Shown piece after piece: positions 43,460-51,785 of a DNA stretch of 64,000 nt. Source of the stretch: a bacterium SCSIO 12741 (GTDB lineage Bacteria; Bacteroidota; Bacteroidia; Flavobacteriales_G; Salibacteraceae); the NCBI GenBank assembly GCA_024398055.1, contig CP073749.1:4960594-5024593 (forward strand), given 5' to 3'. A program made the translations under genes and the position numbers. Each line of letters opens with the position of its first letter. Within the stretch, counting starts at the first letter, position 1. The notes under the pieces were generated by a model. It worked only from the letters and a program-made list of their open reading frames with translations. It ran no database searches and was not told where the DNA came from.

Positions 43460-44421
43460 CTTCCTTGGTCCTGAAAAAACCGGATAACCACCTGCTCAAA
43501 CCAGGGAGCCTGCCCCCTTCTGGTATGAAAACCAACGTGTCCGCCATAACGAGTGGTCAATAATTGAACCTGGGGATTTGCCATTGCTTCATCCACCGGG
43601 TAACATTCCTTGGGTAAAAAAGGATCATCCAAAGCATTGATAATCAGCGCAGGGCATTGAATAGCCGGAATAAAAAATCGGGAACTGCAAGATTGGTAAT
43701 AATCCGCCGCATCTTTAAATCCGTGAGCGGGGGCAGTGTACAGATTATCGAATTGATGAAAATCACGGGTTGCATCCACCTCCTCTACAGAAATTCCGGA
43801 ATCCGGGAACTGCTCAGCCTTGAGGCGAGTTTTATGGCGAAGAGATTTTAAAAACCGCCTCAAATAGACAAAATTGGAACGCTTGGCCAAATGCACAGCG
43901 GATGCAGCTAAGTCACAAGGCACGGATATTCCGGCAACGGCTTTTACCCGATCCGGAAGTTGGTCTCCACGCTCCCCTGCATACTTAAGGGTTATGTTTC
44001 CTCCAAGGCTTACTCCAACCACAAATAAGTCTTGTTGACTCACTTGAATCAAGTGATTGATTACCCGGTTCAAATCATCTGATTTCCCACTGTGATAGGA
44101 CTCTAACAGGCGATTGGGCTCACCGCTACAACCGCGCATATTGAGTACCATAGCATCCATTCCGGCCTGATTGGCTGCGTGAACAAGGCTGTGGGCATAA
44201 GGAGAATCACTGCTTCCTTCTAATCCATGCAAAAGAATGAGTAGTTGCTCAGATCCGACCCGGGAAAAATCGAGATCAAGAAAATCACCATCCTCCAATT
44301 CCAGTCGCTCACGATGATAACTTACCTGAGTCGTTTTACGAAATACACGGGAATATATCGTATTGAAATGCCCCGATCGAAAGGGCCACCAGGGTTGATA
44401 AGCAGGAGGATTTTTTTCCAT
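43456..44421 (-). CDS. YheT-family alpha/beta hydrolase
   Basis: 321 residues, cytoplasmic. Hydrolase motifs: LLILLHGLEGSSDSPYAHSL (oxyanion loop), MVLNMRGCSGEPN, FVVGVSLGGNITLKYAG (Ser nucleophile elbow), ALDDPFLP (Asp) and GGHVGF (His). That set defines the YheT/ABHD1 branch, putative esterases. Unlike the hydrolases at 2781-7025 it has the standard Ser. Single gene, no neighbours on its strand. Confidence 0.92.
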   Translation of the reverse strand: MEKNPPAYQPWWPFRSGHFNTIYSRVFRKTTQVSYHRERLELEDGDFLDLDFSRVGSEQLLILLHGLEGSSDSPYAHSLVHAANQAGMDAMVLNMRGCSGEPNRLLESYHSGKSDDLNRVINHLIQVSQQDLFVVGVSLGGNITLKYAGERGDQLPDRVKAVAGISVPCDLAASAVHLAKRSNFVYLRRFLKSLRHKTRLKAEQFPDSGISVEEVDATRDFHQFDNLYTAPAHGFKDAADYYQSCSSRFFIPAIQCPALIINALDDPFLPKECYPVDEAMANPQVQLLTTRYGGHVGFHTRRGQAPWFEQVVIRFFQDQGS

Positions 44422-44623
44422 GCCGCGAAATTAAGAAGATAGCCCAAGATGGAGTCAAGATTTACAGCATATCAAATGACTGTCATTCAACAAACTTCCT
44501 CATTTGGCCTACAAAAATCATCCCATTTCGATCGTGAATCTTTTCTTATTCCTGTGTTATTTGCCCCGCATTTTCGGGCAGGATTCAAACCTCCGAAATA
44601 TCAATTAACTCCAAAAATCATTC

Positions 44624-44788
44624 ATGAAAAACAAATCCACCGGGTCCCTTCAATATTCTGATATCTCAACCATCAACCACTTCCGCTTATCCCATTCGAC
44701 ACGAGTGGACCAATGCGCTTCAAATCAACAAAACCGCACCGACTTCTGTGTCAGGTTCTCAAGTATTGAGGCAACAGATGATTATTGA
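44624..44788 (+). other. Possible small ORF (54 codons) preceding an orphan terminator
   Basis: ATG at 44624 (MKNKSTGSLQYSDISTINHF start) to TGA at 44786-44788, in the 431-base gap 44422-44852. It is the only open frame ending just before the plus-strand terminator at 44817. Coding support is weak: Ser/Thr-rich, no family, no signal peptide. Could equally be the 3' end of a non-coding transcript. The rest of the gap shows nothing else. Confidence 0.25.
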
Positions 44789-44816
44789 ATAGGTCGTTAG
44801 AATTAAAACTTCAAGG

Positions 44817-44853
44817 AACCCCGATCTATCCGTAGATTGGGGGTTTTCATTTT
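44817..44853 (+). terminator. Plus-strand terminator with no clear upstream gene
   Basis: AACCCC-GATCTA (44817-44828) pairs with TAGATT-GGGGGTT (44833-44845), loop TCCG, one bulged G, followed by TTCATTTTT. On the minus strand there is no T run, so it does not suit the convergent gene. Confidence 0.75.
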
Positions 44854-45443
44854 TAGGAACGGTACTTATCGTGCAGACCTATTCCCTGAAGAATCATTGG
44901 CCCGATTTTCTCCAGTCTCTTCTGCTTAGTTTCAGCTCTTTTGGCTTCGGAAATGTAATCGGTGTATTCCCGTTTGCGAGAAAGTCCAAGTCCTTCAAAC
45001 CGGGCTTTTCCTTCCGGATTATTGTCCAGCCAGGTTTGTAGTTCATCGGGAACGATAAGCGGCTTTTTCTGAGGTTTGATCGCTTTTCCTTGCTTTTGGT
45101 TTTCAATCGCTTCCTCGATATAGGCGCGTAGAAGCTTTAAATCCAGCTCCGCTTCCGATTGGATTCGCCATTGCCTCAAAGCCTGCGTCTTACCTTCCTG
45201 AGCATTTATAAGTACTCCTGCTGAATCTTTTAGCAAAGCTCCCTGATGAAACCAAACAGCCATATGTGATTTAAAAGCAGCCAAGCCAATTATGGTTTTT
45301 CCACCTGACAGGTAAGCCGGAGCTCCCCATTTGATGGCTTCTTCGAGACCACAATCCAACATCGTATCTCGCACGGCCGTTAAAAGCGGTGTCCATGCTT
45401 CCTGGCTTTCAAGGTATTCTTCTACTGAGGTGAAACGTTTCAT
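44853..45443 (-). CDS. YdeI/DUF1801-family protein
   Basis: About 196 residues from the ATG at 45443 (MKRFTSVEEYLESQEAW), the usual start of this family; a longer frame upstream has no supporting context. DUF1801 core: EEAIKWGAPAYLSGGKTIIGLAAFKSHMAVWFHQGALL, then a C-terminal bacteriocin-protection YdeI-like tail (ELQTWLDNNPEGKARFEGL, SRKREYTDYISEAKRAETKQKRLEK). Members are cytoplasmic, function poorly known. Starts 4 bases after the lemA stop on the same strand. Confidence 0.88.
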   Translation of the reverse strand: MKRFTSVEEYLESQEAWTPLLTAVRDTMLDCGLEEAIKWGAPAYLSGGKTIIGLAAFKSHMAVWFHQGALLKDSAGVLINAQEGKTQALRQWRIQSEAELDLKLLRAYIEEAIENQKQGKAIKPQKKPLIVPDELQTWLDNNPEGKARFEGLGLSRKREYTDYISEAKRAETKQKRLEKIGPMILQGIGLHDKYRS

Positions 45444-45447
45444 AAAA

Positions 45448-46053
45448 TCAAAATTTAACTTCCGGAGCCTTTTCGGCTCCTGGTTGTGCATGGAAAGTAT
45501 CCCTTTCCTGAAATCCGTAGTACCCTGCAATAAACACAGCTGGGAACTGGCGAATAGAAGTATTGTAACTCTGCACGGCATCGGCAAATCGGCCCCGTTC
45601 TACCGCAATTCTGTTTTCGGTTCCTTCTAATTGGGCCTGTAATTCCAGAAAGTTTTGGTTCGCTTTTAAGTCCGGATAACGCTCCGCAACCACCAATAAC
45701 CGTGAAAGCGCCGACGTAATCCCTGATTGGGCTTTTTGGTAATTCTGGATGGATTCGTTCGTCAGATTTTTAGGATCAATGGTAACACTTCCCGCTTTTG
45801 AGCGAGCCGTGGTTACTTCAATGAGTACTTCCTTTTCAAAATCGGCGTATCCCTTAACTACATTTACCAGGTTTGGAATTAAATCGGCTCGACGCTGGTA
45901 CTGGGTTTCTACCTTCGACCATTGCGCTTTAACGGCTTCATCTTTTTCAACAAGGGTATTGTAAGTTCCGCCAAAAAGGGAATAAAATAAGTAGATAGTA
46001 AGCAGAAGAACTCCAACTACCACTCCAATAACAATCCAGGTTTTATTATTCAT
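45448..46053 (-). CDS. lemA: LemA family protein
   Basis: 201 residues. N-terminal TM segment (TWIVIGVVVGVLLLTIYLF), then the LemA helical-bundle domain (TYNTLVEKDEAVKAQWSKVETQYQRR, PNLVNVVKGYADFEKEVL, ENRIAVERGRFADAVQSYN). Ends GAEKAPEVKF as usual. Divergent from the TPM-domain pair at 46098-47674; LemA and TPM genes are commonly paired. Outer-surface topology and envelope role are inferred from the family. Confidence 0.94.
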   Translation of the reverse strand: MNNKTWIVIGVVVGVLLLTIYLFYSLFGGTYNTLVEKDEAVKAQWSKVETQYQRRADLIPNLVNVVKGYADFEKEVLIEVTTARSKAGSVTIDPKNLTNESIQNYQKAQSGITSALSRLLVVAERYPDLKANQNFLELQAQLEGTENRIAVERGRFADAVQSYNTSIRQFPAVFIAGYYGFQERDTFHAQPGAEKAPEVKF

Positions 46054-46097
46054 TGTTTTGTGATTTGGTCATTTCAAATCTAATTATCTTAGCCCGA

Positions 46098-47015
46098 GTG
46101 AAAACTGCCCAAACCAAATATCTTTATCCACTCCTCTTTTTGTTTCTCCTGATCACCAACCTGACTTCAGCCCAAATTGCTATTCCAGAGCTGAAAAGCC
46201 GAGTAACTGATCAAACGAGAACGTTAACCTCCCGTGATATTGCCAGCCTCGAAGCCAAATTGGCTGCCCTGGAAAAATCCAAGGGTAGTCAACTGTTTAT
46301 CGCGATCGTTTACACCACTGGTGAGGAGACGATTGAGCAATACGGAATTCGAATGGCCGAGCAATGGAAGGCCGGAAGAAAGGATGTAGATGACGGAGTC
46401 ATTCTGATCATTGCCAAGGAGGATAGAAAATTGAGAATAGAAGTTGGGTATGGTTTGGAAGGAGCCATTCCAGATGCCATGGCCAAGCAAATCATTGAAG
46501 AACGCATTGTACCGCGGTTTAGATCTTCAGACTTTTTTGGTGGCATAAATGCCGGAGTAGATGCCCTAATCGCCTTAATCCAGGGAGAGGATTTACCACC
46601 GGCCCAAGGGAAATCTCGACAACAGATTCAAAAAGAGCAAGAAGAAAAAGTAGGAAAAGCCATACTCCTTCTGTTTGCCGCCTTCTTCTTAAATATCATT
46701 ATGTACTCTGCGATTAAGAATTCTTTTTTGCGAATTGGATTAAGCGTCGGCCTAGCAGCCGTGATTGGTCTGTTTTTAAGCAGTTGGATTGTTCTCCTAA
46801 TCGCCCTTGTGTTCACCCTAACCATTCAATTCAAAATATTTAGTCTCTCAAATCCTACATCTGGATACACCAGTGCTAACGATCCCTACGGGCGTCGAGC
46901 TGGTGGAGGCTGGTACGGCGGAGGATCAAGCGGTGGATTCGGCGGTGGCGGAGGAGGATTCGGCGGCGGTGGCGGCGGCGGATTTGGAGGTGGCGGAGCC
47001 TCAGGAGGTTGGTAA
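46098..47015 (+). CDS. TPM-domain protein with glycine-rich tail (YgcG-like)
   Basis: About 305 residues from the GTG at 46098, which opens a clear signal peptide (VKTAQTKYLYPLLFLFLLI ... SAQ); a TTG at 46053 would share a base with the lemA start and is less likely. The TPM/repair-type domain follows (VTDQTRTLTSRDIASLEAKL ... DDGVILIIAKEDRKLRIEVGYGLEGAIPD), then TM helices (about 210-265) and a C-terminal run of Gly with Phe and Trp. Members affect membrane stability or stress. The stop overlaps the next ATG by one base (TAATG). Confidence 0.9.
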   Translation: MKTAQTKYLYPLLFLFLLITNLTSAQIAIPELKSRVTDQTRTLTSRDIASLEAKLAALEKSKGSQLFIAIVYTTGEETIEQYGIRMAEQWKAGRKDVDDGVILIIAKEDRKLRIEVGYGLEGAIPDAMAKQIIEERIVPRFRSSDFFGGINAGVDALIALIQGEDLPPAQGKSRQQIQKEQEEKVGKAILLLFAAFFLNIIMYSAIKNSFLRIGLSVGLAAVIGLFLSSWIVLLIALVFTLTIQFKIFSLSNPTSGYTSANDPYGRRAGGGWYGGGSSGGFGGGGGGFGGGGGGGFGGGGASGGW

Positions 47016-47674
47016 TGAACAGATTTACACAAAAAATACGGCTAAACGAACAACAGCAGGAGGCGATCCGAACTGAAGTTCAACACCTTGAGAGAGAAAC
47101 TTCCGGTGAACTGGTCATTTACCTGGCTCGTCGAAGCGATAACTACAGTGATGCCATCTGGTACCTGGGTACCCTATTCGCCATCTTGAGCACGGCAAGC
47201 GTCGGAGCAATGTCTTACTTGTGGATGCTCCCGGCTGGATTATCCCAGTTTGATATTTCTCTGTTCGTTCTATCAATCACCCTAACCGGAGTTCTAATCC
47301 CCTTTCTTTTCCCGAGAATTCGAGTTGCCCTTATGCACAAAAACAATGTGTTGCAGCGGGTTATAACCAAAGCCCACGACGTGTTCTTGCAGGAAGAAGT
47401 TTTTCAAACCTCGGAACGAATTGGCATTCTCATTTACATATCCTTTCTCGAGCATCAAGTACATGTGATGGGCGATAAGGGGATCAACTCCAAATTGACT
47501 CAGGAAGATTGGAATGAGGTGGTAGCCCATATCATCGCAGGAATTAAATCCAAGGACTTGGAAGGAGGAATCATTCAAGCGATCAAGCAATGTAAATCAC
47601 TTCTTCTTGCCAAAGGATTTACCGCTACCCAATCTCAAATTAATGAGCTTCGGGATGGAATCATTATTGAGTAA
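47015..47674 (+). CDS. TPM-domain membrane protein, second copy
   Basis: 219 residues from the ATG at 47015 (TAATG overlap with the previous stop). TPM domain at the N-terminus (LNEQQQEAIRTEVQHLERETSGELVIYLARRSDNYSDAIWY), two or three TM helices (50-110), then a segment typical of the YdgH/TPM pair: EERVFQTSERIGILIYISFLEHQVHVMGDKGI and GGIIQAIKQC. Likely forms an operon with the first copy. Confidence 0.85.
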   Translation: MNRFTQKIRLNEQQQEAIRTEVQHLERETSGELVIYLARRSDNYSDAIWYLGTLFAILSTASVGAMSYLWMLPAGLSQFDISLFVLSITLTGVLIPFLFPRIRVALMHKNNVLQRVITKAHDVFLQEEVFQTSERIGILIYISFLEHQVHVMGDKGINSKLTQEDWNEVVAHIIAGIKSKDLEGGIIQAIKQCKSLLLAKGFTATQSQINELRDGIIIE

Positions 47675-47694
47675 TCCCTCACCCCCTCCCCTTT

Positions 47695-49626
47695 TCAATT
47701 CATAAACAACTGAAAATCGGTTGGATTGGTTGCATTTTTTTGTGCTTTGGGCTCCGAGATGGACGCATTTGGATTTAGATTGGGAATACGGACAAGGAAA
47801 GTAGTACCTGTCCCCAATTCTGATTTTACCTCTATACCACCATTCAGTTTTTCCACCGCCTCTTTCACGATGAATAGTCCTAATCCGCTGCCTTTAGAGC
47901 GTTCACTTGCTCTGAAAAATTTGTCAAAGATTTTTTCCTGATGAGCCTTATCTATCCCAATTCCATTATCGCTTAAACTTATAAAGGCTTCTTTTTCAGT
48001 TACCTGAATCTGTGCCCTAATCTGAGTTATTGGCTTGTTCAAATCCCGATAGCGGATAGCGTTGGACATCAGGTTATTAAATATCATTCGAAGCCTTTGC
48101 TTATCGGAATAAAACGAGGTTAGGATTTCGGAAGACAAGGATAGATCAACCTGATCGTTGAGCGAAAAACTATTCTGCTCGTACAACTCTCGAATGAACC
48201 CTTCAATATCTATGGTTTCCACTACAACCTCTTGGCTGCGGTTTCTGGAAAAACTTAGAATATCCTCAATAAACGTATCCATCTGTTGAACGCTGGTTCT
48301 CATCATTCCCAAGTAGCCTTGAGTAGTCTCGTCCTTGCAATCCATTTCAGTCAAATCGATCAAGCCCAATAAGGAAGTAAGCGGTGCCCTGAGATCGTGC
48401 GATACACTATATACAAATCGATCCAGCTCGCCATTGAGCTTGGTCAATTCTGCATTTTTATCTTCCAAACGAATCTTTTTATCAGATATCTCATGGTATT
48501 GCTTGCGTAGCTGACGGGTCATTTCGGAAAATGAACGAGCCAAATTTTTAACCTCATACGGGGCGGATTCCATTTCCACCGTTTTCAAATCAGAACGCCC
48601 AACATGGTTGAGAATAAAACGACGCATAAAATCCGAAAGGCGACGAATAGGTCGGCTTATATAGGCCGAGATTACCAAACTCAACACGAAACTGAGCACA
48701 ATACAAATGAGACAAGTGACCGCGTATTGAATCCGAATCTTACCCATGATGGCCTCTGTGCGTTCTTGCGAAGCTTGGGAGGCTGCGTAAAACTGATTGC
48801 TCAAAATATTGCGCTGAAAATCGAGCATCTGAGTCATTCCCGTCTGATTCTTTAATCCAATCTCCTGTTGAACTTTAACCAATTGATTAAACGTCGCCTG
48901 GTAATTGGTAATCAAAGCAACGCCTTCCACCAATCCTGCTTGCTGCTCTTCAGCTGCTAAATCGGCAAGAATCTTATTGCACAGCTGATTTAATCGAAGA
49001 ATATAGGCCGTATCGTTTCGAAGGAAAAAATCCTTTTCATGACGACGTAACGACAATACCTTGTCCAAGTCAATGGGCAAGGCTGGGTCTTCCAAACGAT
49101 GAGCATATTGGCGCATCTCCCCTTCCAGGCCATGGTTTTTAAATCCCCGTTCGCGTTGTTTTTCCAGAATGGCTCTGAAATGACGGTTATAGGTATCCAA
49201 TTGGGCTCGGATATGCGATAAATCAGGAAATCCCAATTGCTGATGCTGAACCTGATTGTCAATAACCCACTCAAGGTTATTTTCTATCTGAGAAGTCAAT
49301 TGATCGCGCTGAATAATGGCTGGAGTGGAAGCCGTTTCGTAGAATTCGGTGTTAATCAACTCCAAATGTAAAATCTCCGCATCCCGATTGATTAACTGCT
49401 GAGTAGAAGATCTCATGTTTTGCAGCCGGGTATTAAAGGCATTTACCTTTTCCACCTCCCAGAGGTAATAGGCGGATACCCCAGACATAAAAACAATGAT
49501 GAGGGTAAAAAATAGAAAAGCCAGCAAGAGCCGAAATTGAATTGTATTTCCCTGAGGTTTGACCACGGCAGGAGATGACCTGGACGACCAAGCATTGCGG
49601 AAAATTCCGTTGTCAAATAAATCCAT
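47695..49626 (-). CDS. Membrane sensor histidine kinase
   Basis: 643 residues. TM1 at ~29-52, a large periplasmic sensor (helical, chemoreceptor-like, ~250 residues), TM2 at ~300, a HAMP-like linker, then HisKA with VYSVSHDLRAPLTSLLGLI (phospho-acceptor His near 410) and HATPase_c with NAIRYRD (N box), DNGIGID (G1) and GSGLGLFIVKEAV (G2). The short Asn/Ser tail is low complexity. No response-regulator gene lies next to it, so it is an orphan kinase by position. Confidence 0.9.
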   Translation of the reverse strand: MDLFDNGIFRNAWSSRSSPAVVKPQGNTIQFRLLLAFLFFTLIIVFMSGVSAYYLWEVEKVNAFNTRLQNMRSSTQQLINRDAEILHLELINTEFYETASTPAIIQRDQLTSQIENNLEWVIDNQVQHQQLGFPDLSHIRAQLDTYNRHFRAILEKQRERGFKNHGLEGEMRQYAHRLEDPALPIDLDKVLSLRRHEKDFFLRNDTAYILRLNQLCNKILADLAAEEQQAGLVEGVALITNYQATFNQLVKVQQEIGLKNQTGMTQMLDFQRNILSNQFYAASQASQERTEAIMGKIRIQYAVTCLICIVLSFVLSLVISAYISRPIRRLSDFMRRFILNHVGRSDLKTVEMESAPYEVKNLARSFSEMTRQLRKQYHEISDKKIRLEDKNAELTKLNGELDRFVYSVSHDLRAPLTSLLGLIDLTEMDCKDETTQGYLGMMRTSVQQMDTFIEDILSFSRNRSQEVVVETIDIEGFIRELYEQNSFSLNDQVDLSLSSEILTSFYSDKQRLRMIFNNLMSNAIRYRDLNKPITQIRAQIQVTEKEAFISLSDNGIGIDKAHQEKIFDKFFRASERSKGSGLGLFIVKEAVEKLNGGIEVKSELGTGTTFLVRIPNLNPNASISEPKAQKNATNPTDFQLFMN

Positions 49627-49789
49627 ATTACCGTAATTAATTGATAATGAAGCCTAAAATCGCTTCACCATTCAGCAATTAAGATTACGATGTAGAAGTC
49701 TACCCTGTTCCCCGAAACGGGTTATGGATGTATTAAGGAATTGTTTTTATTGGACTAAGTTGGGGCTAAAAACACCACAAGAGGAATGC

Positions 49790-50626
49790 TTATGACCAAA
49801 GCTCTTCCATCTGACTTTCAAGATTTTCGATACTTTCTTTTACCTCCGTAAAGAGCTCACGTGAAAGTACTCCACGCGATTGAACCACTCGCTCCATCAA
49901 AGGTTCCAGCTCAAGCATGAGCTCCAAACTACGATGGGTAGTTTCGTTGGAATCAAATGCTTTCAATAGGCGAATACAATTGTAGTAACCATAGGTTTGA
50001 TCATATAAGCCTAAGCGAATGTTGTCGTCTTCCAGGTATTCTCCGCAAATCTCATAGCTAAGAGACATCCCTTCAATCCAACCGCCCAGCACCATATAGC
50101 TAACCATAACAGCGCGTTCTTCGGTATACAGCTGATCGGTTGCTCTCAGGTAAGCCTTGGTCAAAATAGCAGACTTATCAATTTCAGGGTCACTCAATGC
50201 TAATTGCCTCAATTGCTCCTCATTGAACGACTGACGTATTCCCATTTTTTCCGATAAATCCAGAATCTGTGCCAGGTATTCATTGGCATGCTGAGTTTGT
50301 CCGTAAGATGCCGTGTAAACGAATTTTGCCCCCAATTCACCGAAACCAAAGGCCATGGCATTGGAGGTATTGTGATTACGCTCTGGCTCCACCGCCAAAC
50401 CCGGATTGTAGGGGCATTCTTCAGCATTCAACCGAGTATACAGGGTAGCGGACTGTTCGATGTTTTTTCTAACCGCGCCCAATTCATGAACCAAGCGATC
50501 AGAAGCACTGTCAGTAAGGGATTGCATTTCCACATCCATTCCCGGAGCAGGATTGGGATTATTGCAGGCCGAAGTCAACCAAACCAACCCCAACAACGAA
50601 CCAAATATTCTGAAATACGTTTTCAT
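49790..50626 (-). CDS. Lipoprotein of unknown function, paralogue of the divergent neighbour
   Basis: 278 residues. Lipobox LTSAC near residue 21. The mature protein is mostly helical with FGFGELGAKFVYTASYGQTQHANEYL, KMGIRQSFNEEQLRQL and LGGWIEGMSLSYEIC. These blocks align with LNFGVYSADLSY, RIGLSEIFRYEVV and TGAWVESAYIAF of the protein at 50719-51597, so the two are an old divergent duplication with ~92 bases between. No function assignable. Confidence 0.68.
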   Translation of the reverse strand: MKTYFRIFGSLLGLVWLTSACNNPNPAPGMDVEMQSLTDSASDRLVHELGAVRKNIEQSATLYTRLNAEECPYNPGLAVEPERNHNTSNAMAFGFGELGAKFVYTASYGQTQHANEYLAQILDLSEKMGIRQSFNEEQLRQLALSDPEIDKSAILTKAYLRATDQLYTEERAVMVSYMVLGGWIEGMSLSYEICGEYLEDDNIRLGLYDQTYGYYNCIRLLKAFDSNETTHRSLELMLELEPLMERVVQSRGVLSRELFTEVKESIENLESQMEELWS

Positions 50627-50718
50627 AATTTATGGCAACCAAAATAGCCATATAATTTTGAATTCAAGGAAGATTAACCTCGGGTATAGGTCATTTGTTA
50701 TTACATTCGTTGTTTGAG

Positions 50719-51597
50719 ATGAAGAAGACGACAACCATCGCCACGCTCTTTACCGGACTGATTGTCTTTACCTTGCATTCGTGCCAGGAAGACCAGCAGA
50801 AAGGTATTAGCATCAATGAGGAGGAAATTGCGCAGGAAGCAATTGAAGATTTCGAAAACTACCGCCTAAAGTTGAATCTGGTGGATAGCCACTACCTCGA
50901 ATTCCCTTCTCCGGTTGAACTGGCTTCCAATTACAAAAATTCGGGTATCGAATACATTCCAGGGATTACCAATCCTATGGACAACTTTGAACGGTACCAC
51001 ACCCACACCAAAAAGTCCCTCAACTTTGGAGTTTACTCGGCGGACTTAAGTTATTGTGTGCTCAACGACCAGGGTCAATGCGCCTCGGATTACATTTCCG
51101 CTCTTCAAACCCTCTCAGAACGCATTGGGCTTTCCGAAATCTTCCGCTACGAAGTAGTGGCTGCGCAGTTCAATCAGAGCCTGGGAGACAAGGACTCAAT
51201 GACCAAATTGGTACGTGGTATTCAACAAGATCTGGACAAAACACTTCGTCAGAACGGGACGCAAGACCGAGCTATTCTTTTTTACACCGGAGCTTGGGTT
51301 GAAAGTGCTTACATTGCCTTCAGTGCCAAATCCAACTTTAGCAATTCCTTGGATTCAGCCTCCCTATCCCAAATCACCATGCAACTTGAAATGCTTACTC
51401 AATTAAACGAGGAGCTTTCGAGAATAGGTGCCGTGAATAGCGAAGTGGAGGAATTGCAAAACCGAATGATGGAGTTTGAGGAATTAGCGGGTCAAATGCA
51501 GATTACCTCAACGGGAGATAGTGTGGTAATCAATGCAATGGACCTTAAGAAACTGCAGGACAAAATCTTCGAGCTTAGGAGTTTCATTGTTTCTTAA
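50719..51597 (+). CDS. Lipoprotein of unknown function, paralogue of the divergent neighbour
   Basis: 292 residues from the ATG at 50719 (MKKTTTIATLFTGLIVF). Lipobox FTLHSC. Same block order as the neighbour on the other strand (see 49790). C-terminal ~90 residues are a Glu/Leu-rich helix (LEMLTQLNEELSRIGAVNSE) likely coiled-coil. Unknown function; possibly a two-protein envelope complex. Confidence 0.68.
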   Translation: MKKTTTIATLFTGLIVFTLHSCQEDQQKGISINEEEIAQEAIEDFENYRLKLNLVDSHYLEFPSPVELASNYKNSGIEYIPGITNPMDNFERYHTHTKKSLNFGVYSADLSYCVLNDQGQCASDYISALQTLSERIGLSEIFRYEVVAAQFNQSLGDKDSMTKLVRGIQQDLDKTLRQNGTQDRAILFYTGAWVESAYIAFSAKSNFSNSLDSASLSQITMQLEMLTQLNEELSRIGAVNSEVEELQNRMMEFEELAGQMQITSTGDSVVINAMDLKKLQDKIFELRSFIVS

Positions 51598-51755
51598 CTC
51601 CCCTATTCTCCTTTCCGTATTTCCATCGCCTTATTTCATCACTTTTTGACCTCATTTCAAGGGTACAAAAGGTTCTATTTGGAGACTTAAATTCCTCGTT
51701 CGGAAAGAAGGTTGAAAATTGAGCATTGACGCTCCTCTTGGAACAGTCAAAAATG

Positions 51756-51763
51756 TATCTTTG
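51756..51763 (+). promoter_or_regulatory. -7 promoter box before thrS
   Basis: TATCTTTG matches TAnnTTTG; the thrS ATG follows 22 bases later. A TTG at 51738-51740 is 15 bases upstream, shorter than the usual spacing. Confidence 0.5.
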
Positions 51764-51785
51764 CCGGCTTTAAAACCTAATAAAA

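Noticed and set aside
46900-47010. DNA tandem repeat of GGCGGTGG-type units
   Set aside because: It encodes the glycine-rich C-terminal tail usual for TPM/YgcG-like proteins, so a coding explanation suffices.
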